Shown here one piece after another: positions 17,014 to 25,750 of a stretch of DNA of 64,000 nucleotides. Position 1 is the stretch's first letter; each line of letters begins with the position of its first letter. The stretch comes from Sphingomonas sp. YR710 (GTDB lineage: Bacteria > Pseudomonadota > Alphaproteobacteria > Sphingomonadales > Sphingomonadaceae). The notes under the pieces were generated by a model. That model was not told where the DNA came from. It saw nothing but the letters and a program-made list of their open reading frames with translations, and ran no database searches. The position numbers were made by a program, and so were the translations under genes. The DNA lies in assembly GCF_900101455.1 (NCBI RefSeq), contig NZ_FMZJ01000008.1, forward strand, positions 124,001 to 188,000, written 5' to 3'.

Positions 17014-17829
17014 TTATCGCATCGCGGCGATGTCGGCCGCCATGGACGCCATCGGCGTTGCAACGGCGTTCTCAATGCCCTGCTGTTCCGCGCAGCGGCG
17101 CACGGCTTCGCCGATCAGCAACACCGCTGGCTCGTCGCCCGAGACGACCGGCACCAGTTGCGCCATGCGATCGAGCCGGGTGAAGAGATAGCGCTCTCCG
17201 GGCAGGCTCACGTTCACCGCGATCAACGCCGGCATGTCGGGGGCCATGCCATGATCGATCAGCGCGCGGGCGATCTGCGGCGCGGCTTCACGGCCCATAT
17301 AGATGGCGAGCGTCGACTGCTGATCGGCAAGCGCGTTCCAGTCGAGGTCGAGCGGTTCGTCGCCGCGCACATGCGCTGTCAGGAAACGCACGCTGCGCGC
17401 CTGTCCGCGCAGGGTGAGCGACACGCCGGCGCCGGCAACCGCCGCACTGGCGGCGGTCACGCCGGGGCAGATCCGGACCGGAATGCCATGCGCGGCGAGA
17501 TGCGCAATCTCCTCGGTCGACCGGCCGAACATCGAGGGATCGCCGCCCTTGAGCCGAACCACCTTGCGCCCGGCCTGTGCGGCTTCGAGCAGAAGATCGT
17601 TGATCGTGCGCTGATCCTTCGAATGGCGCCCCGATCTTTTGCCGACATTGACCTGTTCGACATGCGCCGGGATCAGCTCGCGCACGCCGGGGCCGACGAG
17701 CGCGTCGTAAAAGACGATGTCGGCGGTCGCGATCAAGCGTTCGGCCTTGCGGGTCAGCAGATCGGGATCGCCGGGGCCCGCGCCCACCAGCCAGACGGTG
17801 CCGGCCTCGATCAGGTCATTCTGCGGCAT
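17014..17829 (-). CDS. cobA: Uroporphyrinogen-III C-methyltransferase (SUMT)
   Basis: 271 residues. It adds two methyl groups from SAM to uroporphyrinogen III, giving precorrin-2, the precursor of siroheme and cobalamin. Family motifs are clear: VWLVGAGPGDPDLLTRKA near the N-terminus, VRLKGGDPSMFGR at about residues 95-107, and PGVTAASA. It overlaps the end of nasA by 14 nt and closes the nirB-nirD-nasA-cobA operon, so its likely job is siroheme supply for nitrite reductase. It is a stand-alone methyltransferase without the CysG dehydrogenase/ferrochelatase half. Confidence 0.93.
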   Translation of the reverse strand: MPQNDLIEAGTVWLVGAGPGDPDLLTRKAERLIATADIVFYDALVGPGVRELIPAHVEQVNVGKRSGRHSKDQRTINDLLLEAAQAGRKVVRLKGGDPSMFGRSTEEIAHLAAHGIPVRICPGVTAASAAVAGAGVSLTLRGQARSVRFLTAHVRGDEPLDLDWNALADQQSTLAIYMGREAAPQIARALIDHGMAPDMPALIAVNVSLPGERYLFTRLDRMAQLVPVVSGDEPAVLLIGEAVRRCAEQQGIENAVATPMASMAADIAAMR

Positions 17830-20395
17830 CGAGCAATTCCTTGTGCGGGATGAGTTTTGCGATGGCGGGGCGGCAGGATCCGCAATTGGTGCCGGCGCGA
17901 ATGGCAGCGCCCACCTCGGCGACGCTGGTCAGCGCCTGATTGCCAATGGCTTCGACGATCGTGTTGAGCCCGATATCGAAGCAGGCGCAGATGATCGGGC
18001 CGCGATCGGGGAGCGCCTGGGCCGGCCGGCCGGCGAGCAACGCCGCCGGGTTCGCGGCTTCGGCCTCGGCGAGTTGTGCGATCAGCCAGTCGCGCGGCGG
18101 CAACCGCCCATCGGTGGCGGTGAACAAGGCGGCCTGCACGTGATCGTCGGTAACCACGGCGGCGCGGAAGGTGCCGCGCACCGGATCGGCCATCTCGACC
18201 TCATGGCCAGCCGGCATCAGGGTGCGCAGTTCGGCAGGATCGCCGTCGCCGGCCAGTTCGATCAGCCAGCCGCCGGCGACGCGGATCTTCGCCCACCACA
18301 GGCAATCGGGGTCCTCGACCGGGGCCCCGCGCGCGATCAGGAAGCCGCGCCATTTCGGGCTGACCTTGTCGATCCGCGCGCTCGTCAGCTTGAAGCCCGG
18401 CTGGCCCGAAATCGGATCGACCGCATCGCCGGGCAGCAGGCCGGCGCGCCCTCCCGAAGCGGTGCGGTCGGTCCAGTGGATCGGCACGAACACATCGCCG
18501 CGGCGCTGGCCGGGCGTGAACGCGACCCGGAAGATGCTGGTTCCTTGAGGGGTTGTGACCCGGGCCAGATCGCCGTCGACCAGGCCGTGCCAATAGCCAT
18601 CCTCGGGCTCCATTTCGATCAGCGGCTCGCGGCGATGCTGCGACAATTTGGGGCTGAGCCCGGTCCGCGTCATCGTGTGCCACTGATCACGATAGCGGCC
18701 GGTGTTGAGGATCATCGGCGCATCGTCGAGCGGCAATTGCCGGACGGCGATCAGCCGCGCCTTGCCATCGGCATGCGAATAAAGGCCGTCTGCGAACGGC
18801 GTGCCGCCCCAGACGAAAGGCGCCATCGCGTCATAGCCGGCATCGTCGATCGTCTGGACTTCGCCCAGATCGAGCTTGCGTGCGCCGTCATTCTCGAATG
18901 CGGTCAGCGCTGCATGCTCGCGGAACACCGCTGCCGGACCATCCCAGTCGAACGCTTCTGCAAATCCCATCCTTCTGCCGACTTCGGCCATCGCCCACCA
19001 GTCCGCCCGCACGTCACCCGGCAGCGGCAGGAAGCGGCGTTGGCGGGAAATGGTGCGATCGCTGTTGGTGACGGTGCCGTCCTTCTCGCCCCAGGCGGCG
19101 CCCGGCAGCCGGACATGCGCGAAGCGCGTCGTATCGGTATCGGCGATCACGTCGGAGACGACGACGAACGGGCAGGTGGCCAGCGCGGCGCGCACAGCGC
19201 CGGCATCGGGCATGCTGACAGCGGGATTGGTCGCCATGATCCACAAGGCCTTGATCTTGCCCTCGCCGACCGCGCGGAACAGATCGACCGCCTTCAGTCC
19301 CGGCTTCGATGCCATCGCCGGCGCGTTCCAGAAGCGGCCGACCCGATCGACATTGTCGGTTGCGAAATCCATGTGCGCGGCGAGCGTCGATGCGAGGCCG
19401 CCGACCTCGCGGCCGCCCATCGCATTGGGCTGGCCGGTTATCGAGAAGGGCGCGGCGCCCGGCTTGCCGATCCGGCCGGTGGCGAGATGAACGTTGATGA
19501 TCGCATTCGCCTTGTCGGTGCCTTGTACCGACTGGTTCACGCCCTGGCTGAAGAGCGTGACAGTGCGCGGATTTTGCGCAAAAAGCTCGTAGAAGCGATC
19601 GAGCGCGACGGGATCGAGATCGCAGATCTCGGCGACGTCGGCCGACAAGTGGCTCCAAAACCCGTCGGGCGTCTGGACATATTCGTCGAGATATTGGCGA
19701 TCGAGCAATTGCCGGTCGCGCATCCGCGCCAGCAGTCCGTTGAACAAAGCGACATCGGTGCCGGGCCGCAATGGCAGATGCAGGTTGGCGCCCTCTGCGG
19801 TCTCGGTGCGGCGCGGATCGATCACCACCAGCTTGGTGCCGCGAGCGGCGCGGGCCGCTTCGATCCGCTGCCAGACCACCGGGTGGCACCAGGCGGTGTT
19901 CGATCCGACGAGGATGATCAGATCGGCCGCGTCGATATCGTCATAGCTCGCGGGCACCACATCCTCGCCGAATGCGCGGATATGGGCGGCAACCGCGCTC
20001 GACATGCAGAGCCGTGAATTGGTGTCGATATTGCCCGAACCGATGAAGCCTTTCATCAGCTTGTTGGCGGCATAATAATCTTCGGTCAGGATTTGACCGG
20101 AGACGTAGAAGGCCACGCTGTCCGGACCATGTTCGGCGATCACGGCACGGAATTCATTGGCGACCAGATCGAGCGCCTCGTCCCAGCTGGCCCGTTCGCG
20201 TCCGATCATCGGGTGAAGCAGCCGGCCTTCGAGCCCGACCGTTTCGCCAAGATGCGTGCCCTTCGAACAGAGCTTGCCGCGATTGGCGGGATGTTCCGGA
20301 TCGCCCGCGATCTGCACCGCGCGATCCGGCCCCGGCGTCGCCAGGATGCCGCAGCCGACGCCGCAATAGGCGCAGGTGGTGCGGGTGCTGGTCAT
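17816..20395 (-). CDS. nasA: Assimilatory nitrate reductase, catalytic subunit
   Basis: 859 residues. The N-terminus has a [4Fe-4S] site starting CAYCGVGCG with a fourth cysteine in LCSKGTHLGE, followed by molybdopterin oxidoreductase domains and the molydopterin dinucleotide-binding domain. A C-terminal BFD-like [2Fe-2S] domain (about 795-850) carries ICACFDIG and CGSCRPAI, so an electron-entry module is fused to the enzyme. It reduces nitrate to nitrite in the cytoplasm. It lies directly after nirD with almost no gap. No separate NasC-type flavoprotein reductase gene is in the window, so the physiological electron donor is not identified. Confidence 0.94.
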   Translation of the reverse strand: MTSTRTTCAYCGVGCGILATPGPDRAVQIAGDPEHPANRGKLCSKGTHLGETVGLEGRLLHPMIGRERASWDEALDLVANEFRAVIAEHGPDSVAFYVSGQILTEDYYAANKLMKGFIGSGNIDTNSRLCMSSAVAAHIRAFGEDVVPASYDDIDAADLIILVGSNTAWCHPVVWQRIEAARAARGTKLVVIDPRRTETAEGANLHLPLRPGTDVALFNGLLARMRDRQLLDRQYLDEYVQTPDGFWSHLSADVAEICDLDPVALDRFYELFAQNPRTVTLFSQGVNQSVQGTDKANAIINVHLATGRIGKPGAAPFSITGQPNAMGGREVGGLASTLAAHMDFATDNVDRVGRFWNAPAMASKPGLKAVDLFRAVGEGKIKALWIMATNPAVSMPDAGAVRAALATCPFVVVSDVIADTDTTRFAHVRLPGAAWGEKDGTVTNSDRTISRQRRFLPLPGDVRADWWAMAEVGRRMGFAEAFDWDGPAAVFREHAALTAFENDGARKLDLGEVQTIDDAGYDAMAPFVWGGTPFADGLYSHADGKARLIAVRQLPLDDAPMILNTGRYRDQWHTMTRTGLSPKLSQHRREPLIEMEPEDGYWHGLVDGDLARVTTPQGTSIFRVAFTPGQRRGDVFVPIHWTDRTASGGRAGLLPGDAVDPISGQPGFKLTSARIDKVSPKWRGFLIARGAPVEDPDCLWWAKIRVAGGWLIELAGDGDPAELRTLMPAGHEVEMADPVRGTFRAAVVTDDHVQAALFTATDGRLPPRDWLIAQLAEAEAANPAALLAGRPAQALPDRGPIICACFDIGLNTIVEAIGNQALTSVAEVGAAIRAGTNCGSCRPAIAKLIPHKELLDAAE

Positions 20396-20396
20396 T

Positions 20397-20738
20397 TCAG
20401 GCTGCTACAGCAATTGCTGCTGCCCGCGCGATCAGCACGCGGCCGGCGTCGACACGAACCGGAACGACAGGCGTGCAGCCCTTGTCCTCGCCCTGCGCCT
20501 CGCCGGTCGCCAGCGCGATCGTCCAGTTGTGCAGGGGGCAGGCGACGCTGTGGCCATGGACGATGCCCTGACTCAATTGCCCGGCCTTGTGCGGACAGCG
20601 GTTGACCAGCGCGAAAACCCTGTTGTCGCCGGTGCGGAAGATCGCGATCTCCTCGCCGCCGGGTACTTGCACGGTCCGCGATCCGCGCACCGGAATTTCG
20701 TTGAGGCGGCCAATGTCGAGCCAGTCTGCGGTCACCAT
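20397..20738 (-). CDS. nirD: Nitrite reductase small subunit (Rieske-type)
   Basis: 113 residues forming one Rieske-like domain. Both ligand pairs are present, Cys48-Pro-His50 and Cys67-Pro-Leu-His70, so it should carry a [2Fe-2S] cluster; several NirD proteins of enterobacteria lack these residues. It partners the NirB siroheme subunit in reducing nitrite to ammonium. The start at 20738 has GGAG about 8 nt upstream. Longer in-frame starts extend backward into nirB and were rejected. Confidence 0.92.
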   Translation of the reverse strand: MVTADWLDIGRLNEIPVRGSRTVQVPGGEEIAIFRTGDNRVFALVNRCPHKAGQLSQGIVHGHSVACPLHNWTIALATGEAQGEDKGCTPVVPVRVDAGRVLIARAAAIAVAA

Positions 20739-20743
20739 GATGC

Positions 20744-23245
20744 TTACTCCGCTGCGAGGGCGATGGGCTGGAAGATGCCCATCGGGCTGTGCAATTCGCG
20801 TTCGGCGCCGGCGGCGCGCTTCTCCCAGGGATCGTCCTGCATGAAGCTCTGCGAGTAGAGGAAGCGCGCGGTCAGCGCCTCGCGGCCGACTTCGTCGTCG
20901 ACGATCCGCTGGCGGACATAGTCGATACCGACCCGCTCGATCCACGGCGCGGTACGATCGAGATAGCGGGCTTCCTCGCGATAGAGCTGGATGAACGCCG
21001 CGCAATGGTCGAGCGCCTGCTGCTCGGTCGCCACCTTGCAGAGCAATTCGGTGCCGCGCAGCTTGATCCCGCCATTGCCTCCGACCAGCAGTTCATAGCC
21101 GCTGTCGACGCAGATCACGCCGAAATCCTTGATCGTCGCCTCGGCGCAATTGCGCGGACAGCCCGATACCGCGATCTTGAACTTGTGCGGCATCCAGGAG
21201 CCCCAGCTCATCCGTTCGAGCTGGATACCGAGCCCGGTCGAATCCTGCGTCCCGAACCGGCACCATTCGGATCCGACGCAGGTCTTCACCGTGCGCAGCG
21301 CCTTCCCATAAGCATGGCCGGAAACCATGCCGGCGGCGTTGAGATCGGCCCATACCGCAGGCAGATCATCCTTCTTGATTCCGAAGATGTCGAGCCGCTG
21401 GCCGCCGGTAACCTTGACCATGGGCGCATTATATTTCTCGACCACGTCGGCGATCGCGCGCAGTTCGCGCGGATTGGTGATGCCGCCCCACATGCGCGGG
21501 ACGACCGAATAGGTGCCGTCCTTCTGGATGTTGGCGTGCATGCGCTCGTTGACGAAGCGGCTCTGCTGGTCATCGCGATATTCGCCGGGCCACGCACAGA
21601 GCAGGTAATAGTTGAGGGCAGGGCGGCAGGACGAGCAGCCGTCCGGCGTCGACCAGCTCATTTCCTGCATGACCTCGGGGATTTCCTTGAGGCCGCGCTC
21701 GACGATCGCCTTGCGGACCTCGTCATGGCCGAAGCTCGTGCATTTGCACATCGTCTTCGTGGTGCGTTCGCCCGAATAGTCATCGCCCAGCGTGACGGCG
21801 AGCAGCGTCTCGACCAACCCGGTGCACGATCCGCATGAAGCCGACGCCTTGCAAATGGCGCGCACCGCATCGAGCGTGCAGGCGCCGCCTTCGATCGATG
21901 CCACGACCTTGCCCTTGCTGACGCCGTTGCAGCCGCAAATCTCGGCATCGTCCGAGAGCGCTGCAACGGCCGCCTTAGGGTCCGCTTGCCCACCCCCAAG
22001 GGCGTAGGACTGGCCGAAGATCAGCATGTCGCGGAACGAGGAGACATCCTCGCCCTTCTTCATCAGATCGAAATACCAGCCGCCATCGGCGGTATCGCCG
22101 TACAGCACCGCGCCGATCAGCCTGTCGTTGGCGACGACCACGCGCTTATAGACCCCGCGCGATGCATCGCGGAGCACGATATCCTCGGCGCCCGCGCCGC
22201 CTGCAAAATCGCCGGCCGAGAAGACGTCGATGCCGGAGACCTTGAGCTTGGTCGAGGTGACCGAGCCCTTATAGCCGGTGTGACGCTCGGTGAGCCCGTC
22301 AGCGAGTGCGCGGCACATGTCCCACAGAGGGGCGACGAGGCCGTAAACCTGCCCGTCATGCTCGACGCATTCGCCGACCGCGAGCACGTCAGGATCGGAG
22401 GTCACCATATGATCGTCGACCTGGATTCCGCGGCCGACCGCAAGCCCGGCCTGTTTGGCCAGCGCGACGGACGGGCGGATGCCGACCGCCATCACGACGA
22501 TGCTCGCCGGGATCAAGGTACCGTCCTTGAGCCGGACGCCTTCGACCTTGCCGTCCCCGACGATCTCCGCTGTGTCGGCCCCGGTCAGGATCGTCTGGCC
22601 GCGTCCTTCGAGTGCATGCTTGAGCAGCCACCCGGCCGCTTCGTCAAGCTGGCGTTCCATCAAGGTCGGCATCAGATGGATTACCGTCACCTTCATGCCG
22701 CGCAGGTTGAGCCCGTGCGCAGCCTCGAGTCCGAGCAGGCCGCCGCCGATCACCACCGCATCGCCGCCCTGTTCCGCGGCGGACAGCATCGATCCGACGT
22801 CATTCATATCCCGGAAGCTGATGACGCCGGGGAGGGTGTGGCCTGGCACCGGGATGATGAACGGGTTCGATCCTGTTGCGATCAGGAGCTTGTCATAAGC
22901 GATGATCCGGCCCGAGCCGAGCCGCACGGTTTTCGCATCGCGGTCGATCGCCTCGGCGGCGTCGGACGTGATCAGATCGATCCGATTGTCGTCATACCAG
23001 GCGCGATCGTTGATCACGATCTCGTCGAAGGTCTTCTCGCCGGCGAGCACGGGAGAGAGCATGATGCGATTGTAATTCACATGCGGCTCGGCACCGACGA
23101 TCGTCACCCGATAGCGACCAGGATCGCGCGCGAGCAATTCTTCGATCGCGCGGCAGCCCGCCATGCCGTTGCCGATGACGACGAGATGCTGCCGGCTGCC
23201 TGCCGCCGCTTCGCCTGTCCCGAATTCCTGCGCCCTTATGTCCAT
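20744..23245 (-). CDS. nirB: Nitrite reductase [NAD(P)H] large subunit
   Basis: 833 residues. In order: an FAD/NAD-binding oxidoreductase region (LVVIGNGMAGCRAIEELL; VIGGGLLGLEAAHGL); two BFD-type [2Fe-2S] regions (ICGCNGVSKG with CGSCTGL, and a second ending CSSCRPAL); and the ferredoxin-sulfite/nitrite reductase half with siroheme and [4Fe-4S] ligands CVGSEWC and CPRNC. It catalyses six-electron reduction of nitrite to ammonium. The start at 23245 was chosen because GGAG lies 7 nt before it, too close to the in-frame ATG at 23251. It is preceded by a terminator-like leader. Confidence 0.94.
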   Translation of the reverse strand: MDIRAQEFGTGEAAAGSRQHLVVIGNGMAGCRAIEELLARDPGRYRVTIVGAEPHVNYNRIMLSPVLAGEKTFDEIVINDRAWYDDNRIDLITSDAAEAIDRDAKTVRLGSGRIIAYDKLLIATGSNPFIIPVPGHTLPGVISFRDMNDVGSMLSAAEQGGDAVVIGGGLLGLEAAHGLNLRGMKVTVIHLMPTLMERQLDEAAGWLLKHALEGRGQTILTGADTAEIVGDGKVEGVRLKDGTLIPASIVVMAVGIRPSVALAKQAGLAVGRGIQVDDHMVTSDPDVLAVGECVEHDGQVYGLVAPLWDMCRALADGLTERHTGYKGSVTSTKLKVSGIDVFSAGDFAGGAGAEDIVLRDASRGVYKRVVVANDRLIGAVLYGDTADGGWYFDLMKKGEDVSSFRDMLIFGQSYALGGGQADPKAAVAALSDDAEICGCNGVSKGKVVASIEGGACTLDAVRAICKASASCGSCTGLVETLLAVTLGDDYSGERTTKTMCKCTSFGHDEVRKAIVERGLKEIPEVMQEMSWSTPDGCSSCRPALNYYLLCAWPGEYRDDQQSRFVNERMHANIQKDGTYSVVPRMWGGITNPRELRAIADVVEKYNAPMVKVTGGQRLDIFGIKKDDLPAVWADLNAAGMVSGHAYGKALRTVKTCVGSEWCRFGTQDSTGLGIQLERMSWGSWMPHKFKIAVSGCPRNCAEATIKDFGVICVDSGYELLVGGNGGIKLRGTELLCKVATEQQALDHCAAFIQLYREEARYLDRTAPWIERVGIDYVRQRIVDDEVGREALTARFLYSQSFMQDDPWEKRAAGAERELHSPMGIFQPIALAAE

Positions 23246-23265
23246 CTTCATGCTCCGAAACGGAA

Positions 23266-23314
23266 AAGGCCGCCATGCGAACACTCGAAAAACGAGTGCT
23301 TGCATGGCGGCCTT
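23266..23314 (-). promoter_or_regulatory. Attenuator hairpin in the nirB leader
   Basis: Two 22-nt arms (23266-23287 and 23293-23314) around a five-base loop. In the minus-strand RNA all but one position pair (one A-C mismatch, one G-U). The stem runs straight into UUUU, so it is an intrinsic terminator lying only about 20 nt upstream of the nirB start codon. A terminator inside a leader implies regulated antitermination. In nitrate operons this is normally done by ANTAR proteins (NasR or NasT). No nasT gene is in the window. Confidence 0.75.
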
Positions 23315-23500
23315 GCCAATCATCCTTGCCTGTGTCCGGCCTCAGCCGTCCATCGGTTCGATGCGCCTCCGGGCCTCATCCTCGAGGTCGGCGGCTATAA
23401 GTCGATCCGGCAACACTGCTGGATCGGATGCCCCCGCAATGCCGCAGATTCGTGTGGGCGACAAGTGCGTTTATTGCATCGCACAAGATTTGCGGCGGCC
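23315..23500 (-). promoter_or_regulatory. nirB upstream and ANTAR-like leader region
   Basis: Upstream of the terminator hairpin the minus strand reads GGACACAGGCAAGG. This corresponds to GGAACACAGCAACG before nrtA and CAACATACAGCAAAG in the third leader. Further upstream a 17-nt motif TGCAATAAACGCACTTG (23478-23462) recurs with one change at 27657-27641. It contains TGC-N7-GCA and may bind an activator such as NtrC (inference). Canonical ANTAR hexaloops are not unambiguous in this copy. Confidence 0.5.
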
Positions 23501-23538
23501 GTCATATTTCTCGGAGGAAGGATCGGCTGGCTTATCGG

Positions 23539-23582
23539 TTGAACCGCATCGATGTTCAGGCTATATATCCTGCTATAAGGAG
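23539..23582 (+). promoter_or_regulatory. Promoter and ribosome binding site of the toxin-antitoxin pair
   Basis: TTGAAC (23539-23544), 17-nt spacer, TATATA (23562-23567), then AAGGAG (23577-23582) six nt before the GTG start. The imperfect palindrome AGGCTATATATCCT (23559-23572, 12 of 14 positions symmetric) overlaps the -10 box and could be the autoregulatory operator. The 5' untranslated region would be only about 15 nt. Confidence 0.6.
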
Positions 23583-23588
23583 CTGTCC

Positions 23589-23891
23589 GTGACTAACGCT
23601 GCCCAGAAGCGTGCCCTCAAGACCTATCGGGATCGCCTGAGCGAGCGCGGTCTCGCGCGATTCGAGGTGCTCGGGCTCGAGGGCGATCGTGATCTCATCC
23701 GCTCGCTCGCAAAATGCCTTGCCGAAGACAGTCCCGAAGCCGCGCGAATCCGTGCCTCCGTCGCGACGAGCATCTCGGGAGAGCCGCCTCGTAAGGGGGG
23801 TATCCTTGCGGCTCTCCGGCGATCGCCGCTGGTCGGCGCGGATATCGATGTTGAGCGCCCAATCATTGCAGGACGGATGATTGACCTTTGA
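23589..23891 (+). CDS. Putative antitoxin of a VapBC-like pair
   Basis: 100 residues from a GTG start with a strong AAGGAG. The sequence is basic at the N-terminus (AAQKRALKTYRDRLSERGLA) and ends RRSPLVGADIDVERP, a pattern I recognise from antitoxins paired with PIN-domain toxins in alphaproteobacteria. The N-terminal part would bind DNA and the C-terminal tail the toxin. It overlaps the toxin gene by 4 nt, as expected for a coupled pair. The family assignment is inferred mainly from the neighbour. The pair sits between narK and nirB and interrupts the nitrate cluster. Confidence 0.72.
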   Translation: MTNAAQKRALKTYRDRLSERGLARFEVLGLEGDRDLIRSLAKCLAEDSPEAARIRASVATSISGEPPRKGGILAALRRSPLVGADIDVERPIIAGRMIDL

Positions 23892-24316
23892 CGCGCTACT
23901 TGCTCGACACCAACATCATCAGCAATGTCACGCGGCCTTCACCTTCGCAAGACCTACTGGATTGGCTCGGCGCCCAGATCGATACCGACCTATACCTATC
24001 GTCGCTGACGATAGGCGAGCTCCACCGCGGAATATTGGAATTGCCGGCGGGCCGAAAACGGCGCGATCTGGAGGGCTGGTTTTCAGGCCCAGAAGGACCA
24101 CCAGCCCTGTTCTCTGGCCGCATCCTGGCCTTCGATGAAAAAGCGGCCCTTGCTTGGGGGCGACTGATGGCAGCAGGCAAGGCAAGTGGCCGGCCGCGCA
24201 GTGCGCTCGATATGGTCATTGCGGCGATAGCTGAAGCGAATGGCTGTGTGGTCGTGACTGACAATGTCAGGGACTTTGCGGGAATCGAACTTCTCAATCC
24301 GCTTCGAGGAGCATGA
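23888..24316 (+). CDS. PIN-domain ribonuclease toxin (VapC/FitB-like)
   Basis: 142 residues. PIN-domain acidic residues are in place: Asp in YLLDTNIIS, Glu in LTIGELHRG, Asp in SALDMVIAA and Asp in VVTDNVRDF, which together bind Mg2+ in VapC RNases. Family members cleave tRNA or rRNA and arrest translation when free of antitoxin. The start is TTG at 23888, overlapping the antitoxin stop. The length is typical. The exact RNA target cannot be predicted. Confidence 0.88.
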   Translation: MTRYLLDTNIISNVTRPSPSQDLLDWLGAQIDTDLYLSSLTIGELHRGILELPAGRKRRDLEGWFSGPEGPPALFSGRILAFDEKAALAWGRLMAAGKASGRPRSALDMVIAAIAEANGCVVVTDNVRDFAGIELLNPLRGA

Positions 24317-24386
24317 TTCCTCTACAGGACGTTACTGCAGCTATCTGACCCGGCGTTCATCCCCGATTTCGTAACGAAAAGGAAAG

Positions 24387-24417
24387 GGGTCTGCCAGTTC
24401 TTGGATCTGGCAGACCC
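24387..24417. terminator. Convergent terminator between the toxin and narK genes
   Basis: Perfect 11-bp stem GGGTCTGCCAG / CTGGCAGACCC (24387-24397 and 24407-24417) with a 9-nt loop. On the minus strand it is followed by CCTTTCCTTTTCG, a reasonable U-rich tail for narK. On the plus strand the tail is weak, so it serves narK best. Confidence 0.75.
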
Positions 24418-24467
24418 GAATATCATCGAAACGCGCCTGAGAGGCATGTGGGGCCGATGCCCCGCGA

Positions 24468-25676
24468 TCAGATCCGCACCCCCTGGATCGCGGCGCCCCA
24501 GGTCGTCCGCCACTTGCGCTTGACCGCGGTCAGGCCGCCCAGCGCCACCAGCGCGAGCGCCGCAAAGATCAGGAAGCCGGCCTGATAGGTGCCGGTGAGC
24601 TGCTTGGCGAAGCCCAGGCTGGAGGCGAGGTAGAAGCCGCCGATGCCGCCGGCGAAGCCGACGAGGCCGGTCATCACGCCGATCTCGGCGCGGAAACGTT
24701 GGGGAACGAGTTGGAAGACAGCGCCATTGCCGGTGCCGAGCGCGAGCATCGCGACCACGAAGAAACCGAGTGCCACGGCCAGCGAGGACGGCCCGGTGCT
24801 GACGCCGGCCAGCGCGAGCGCAGCGACGACATAGACGATCGACAGCGTCTTGATCCCGCCGATCCGGTCGGCGAGCGCGCCGCCCATCGGACGGACCAGC
24901 GATCCGGCGAACACGCAGCCGGCATTGCAATAGCCGGCAACCACCGTCGTCAGTCCGAATTCGCTGGTGAAATTGATCGAGAGCGACGAAGCGAGCCCGA
25001 CGAAGCCGCCGAAGGTCACGGCGTAGAACAGCATGAACCACCAGGCATCGGCCATTTTGAGCGGCTCGAGATAGGCGGCGAGCGGTTTGGCCGGCGGCGC
25101 GTCGGGCGCGTCCTTGGCCATGATCATGTAGGCCACGAACACGATCGACAGCGGAATGCAGGCGAGGCCCAGCACCGCGTTCCAGCCGAACAATTTGGCG
25201 AGGGTCGGCGCGAACAGCGATGCGAAGACTGTGCCTGAATTGCCCATGCCGGCAATTCCCATCGCCTTGCCCTGATGCTCGCCCGAATACCAGCGGCTGG
25301 CAAGTGGCAGCGCGATCGCAAAGCTGGCGCCCGCAAAGCCGAGAATCACGCCCAATGCGAGCGTGCCGGCGAAGCTGTTCACCCCGTGCAGCCATGCGAA
25401 CAGCAGCCCTACGATCACGATCACCTGGCTGATCGCGCCCGAACGCTTCGGCCCGATGCGATCGACGAGCAGCCCGTTGACGACGCGCAGGATCGCGCCC
25501 GCCAGAGTTGGCACGGCGACCATCAGGCCCTTTTGCGCCGGGGTGAGGCCAAGCGTCTTGGCGATCTCCGGCGCCAACGGCCCGAGCAACACCCAGACCA
25601 TGAAGGCCAGATCGAAATAAAGGAAGGCGGCGATGAGCGTTGGCCGATGGCCGGCGCTCCAGAAGCTGCTTTTCAT
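24468..25676 (-). CDS. narK: MFS nitrate/nitrite transporter, NarK/NasA type
   Basis: 402 residues, about 12 membrane helices. The nitrate-porter signature regions are visible: GFAGASFAIALPLASRWY and KAMGIAGMGNSGTVFASLFA, with arginines in the paired helices. It imports nitrate (and/or nitrite) for assimilation. The start at 25676 has GGAG 6 nt upstream; an in-frame start at 25736 would intrude on the divergent kinase start. A short hairpin GCCATG-TCAAG-CATGGC followed by CCTTTC lies just upstream of the start and resembles the end of the nirB leader. Confidence 0.9.
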   Translation of the reverse strand: MKSSFWSAGHRPTLIAAFLYFDLAFMVWVLLGPLAPEIAKTLGLTPAQKGLMVAVPTLAGAILRVVNGLLVDRIGPKRSGAISQVIVIVGLLFAWLHGVNSFAGTLALGVILGFAGASFAIALPLASRWYSGEHQGKAMGIAGMGNSGTVFASLFAPTLAKLFGWNAVLGLACIPLSIVFVAYMIMAKDAPDAPPAKPLAAYLEPLKMADAWWFMLFYAVTFGGFVGLASSLSINFTSEFGLTTVVAGYCNAGCVFAGSLVRPMGGALADRIGGIKTLSIVYVVAALALAGVSTGPSSLAVALGFFVVAMLALGTGNGAVFQLVPQRFRAEIGVMTGLVGFAGGIGGFYLASSLGFAKQLTGTYQAGFLIFAALALVALGGLTAVKRKWRTTWGAAIQGVRI

Positions 25677-25750
25677 GATGGGCTCCGTGAAAGGGCCATG
25701 CTTGACATGGCTGCTATTGGTGGAAAGGGATTGCAAAACAAGGGGTGGAT

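Noticed and set aside
17717-20017. Plus-strand open frame opposite nasA (about 766 codons)
   Set aside because: Antisense shadow of nasA; low-complexity composition and no motifs.
21986-23542. Plus-strand open frame opposite nirB and its leader (about 518 codons)
   Set aside because: Antisense to a gene with full cofactor motifs; no ribosome binding site and no domains.
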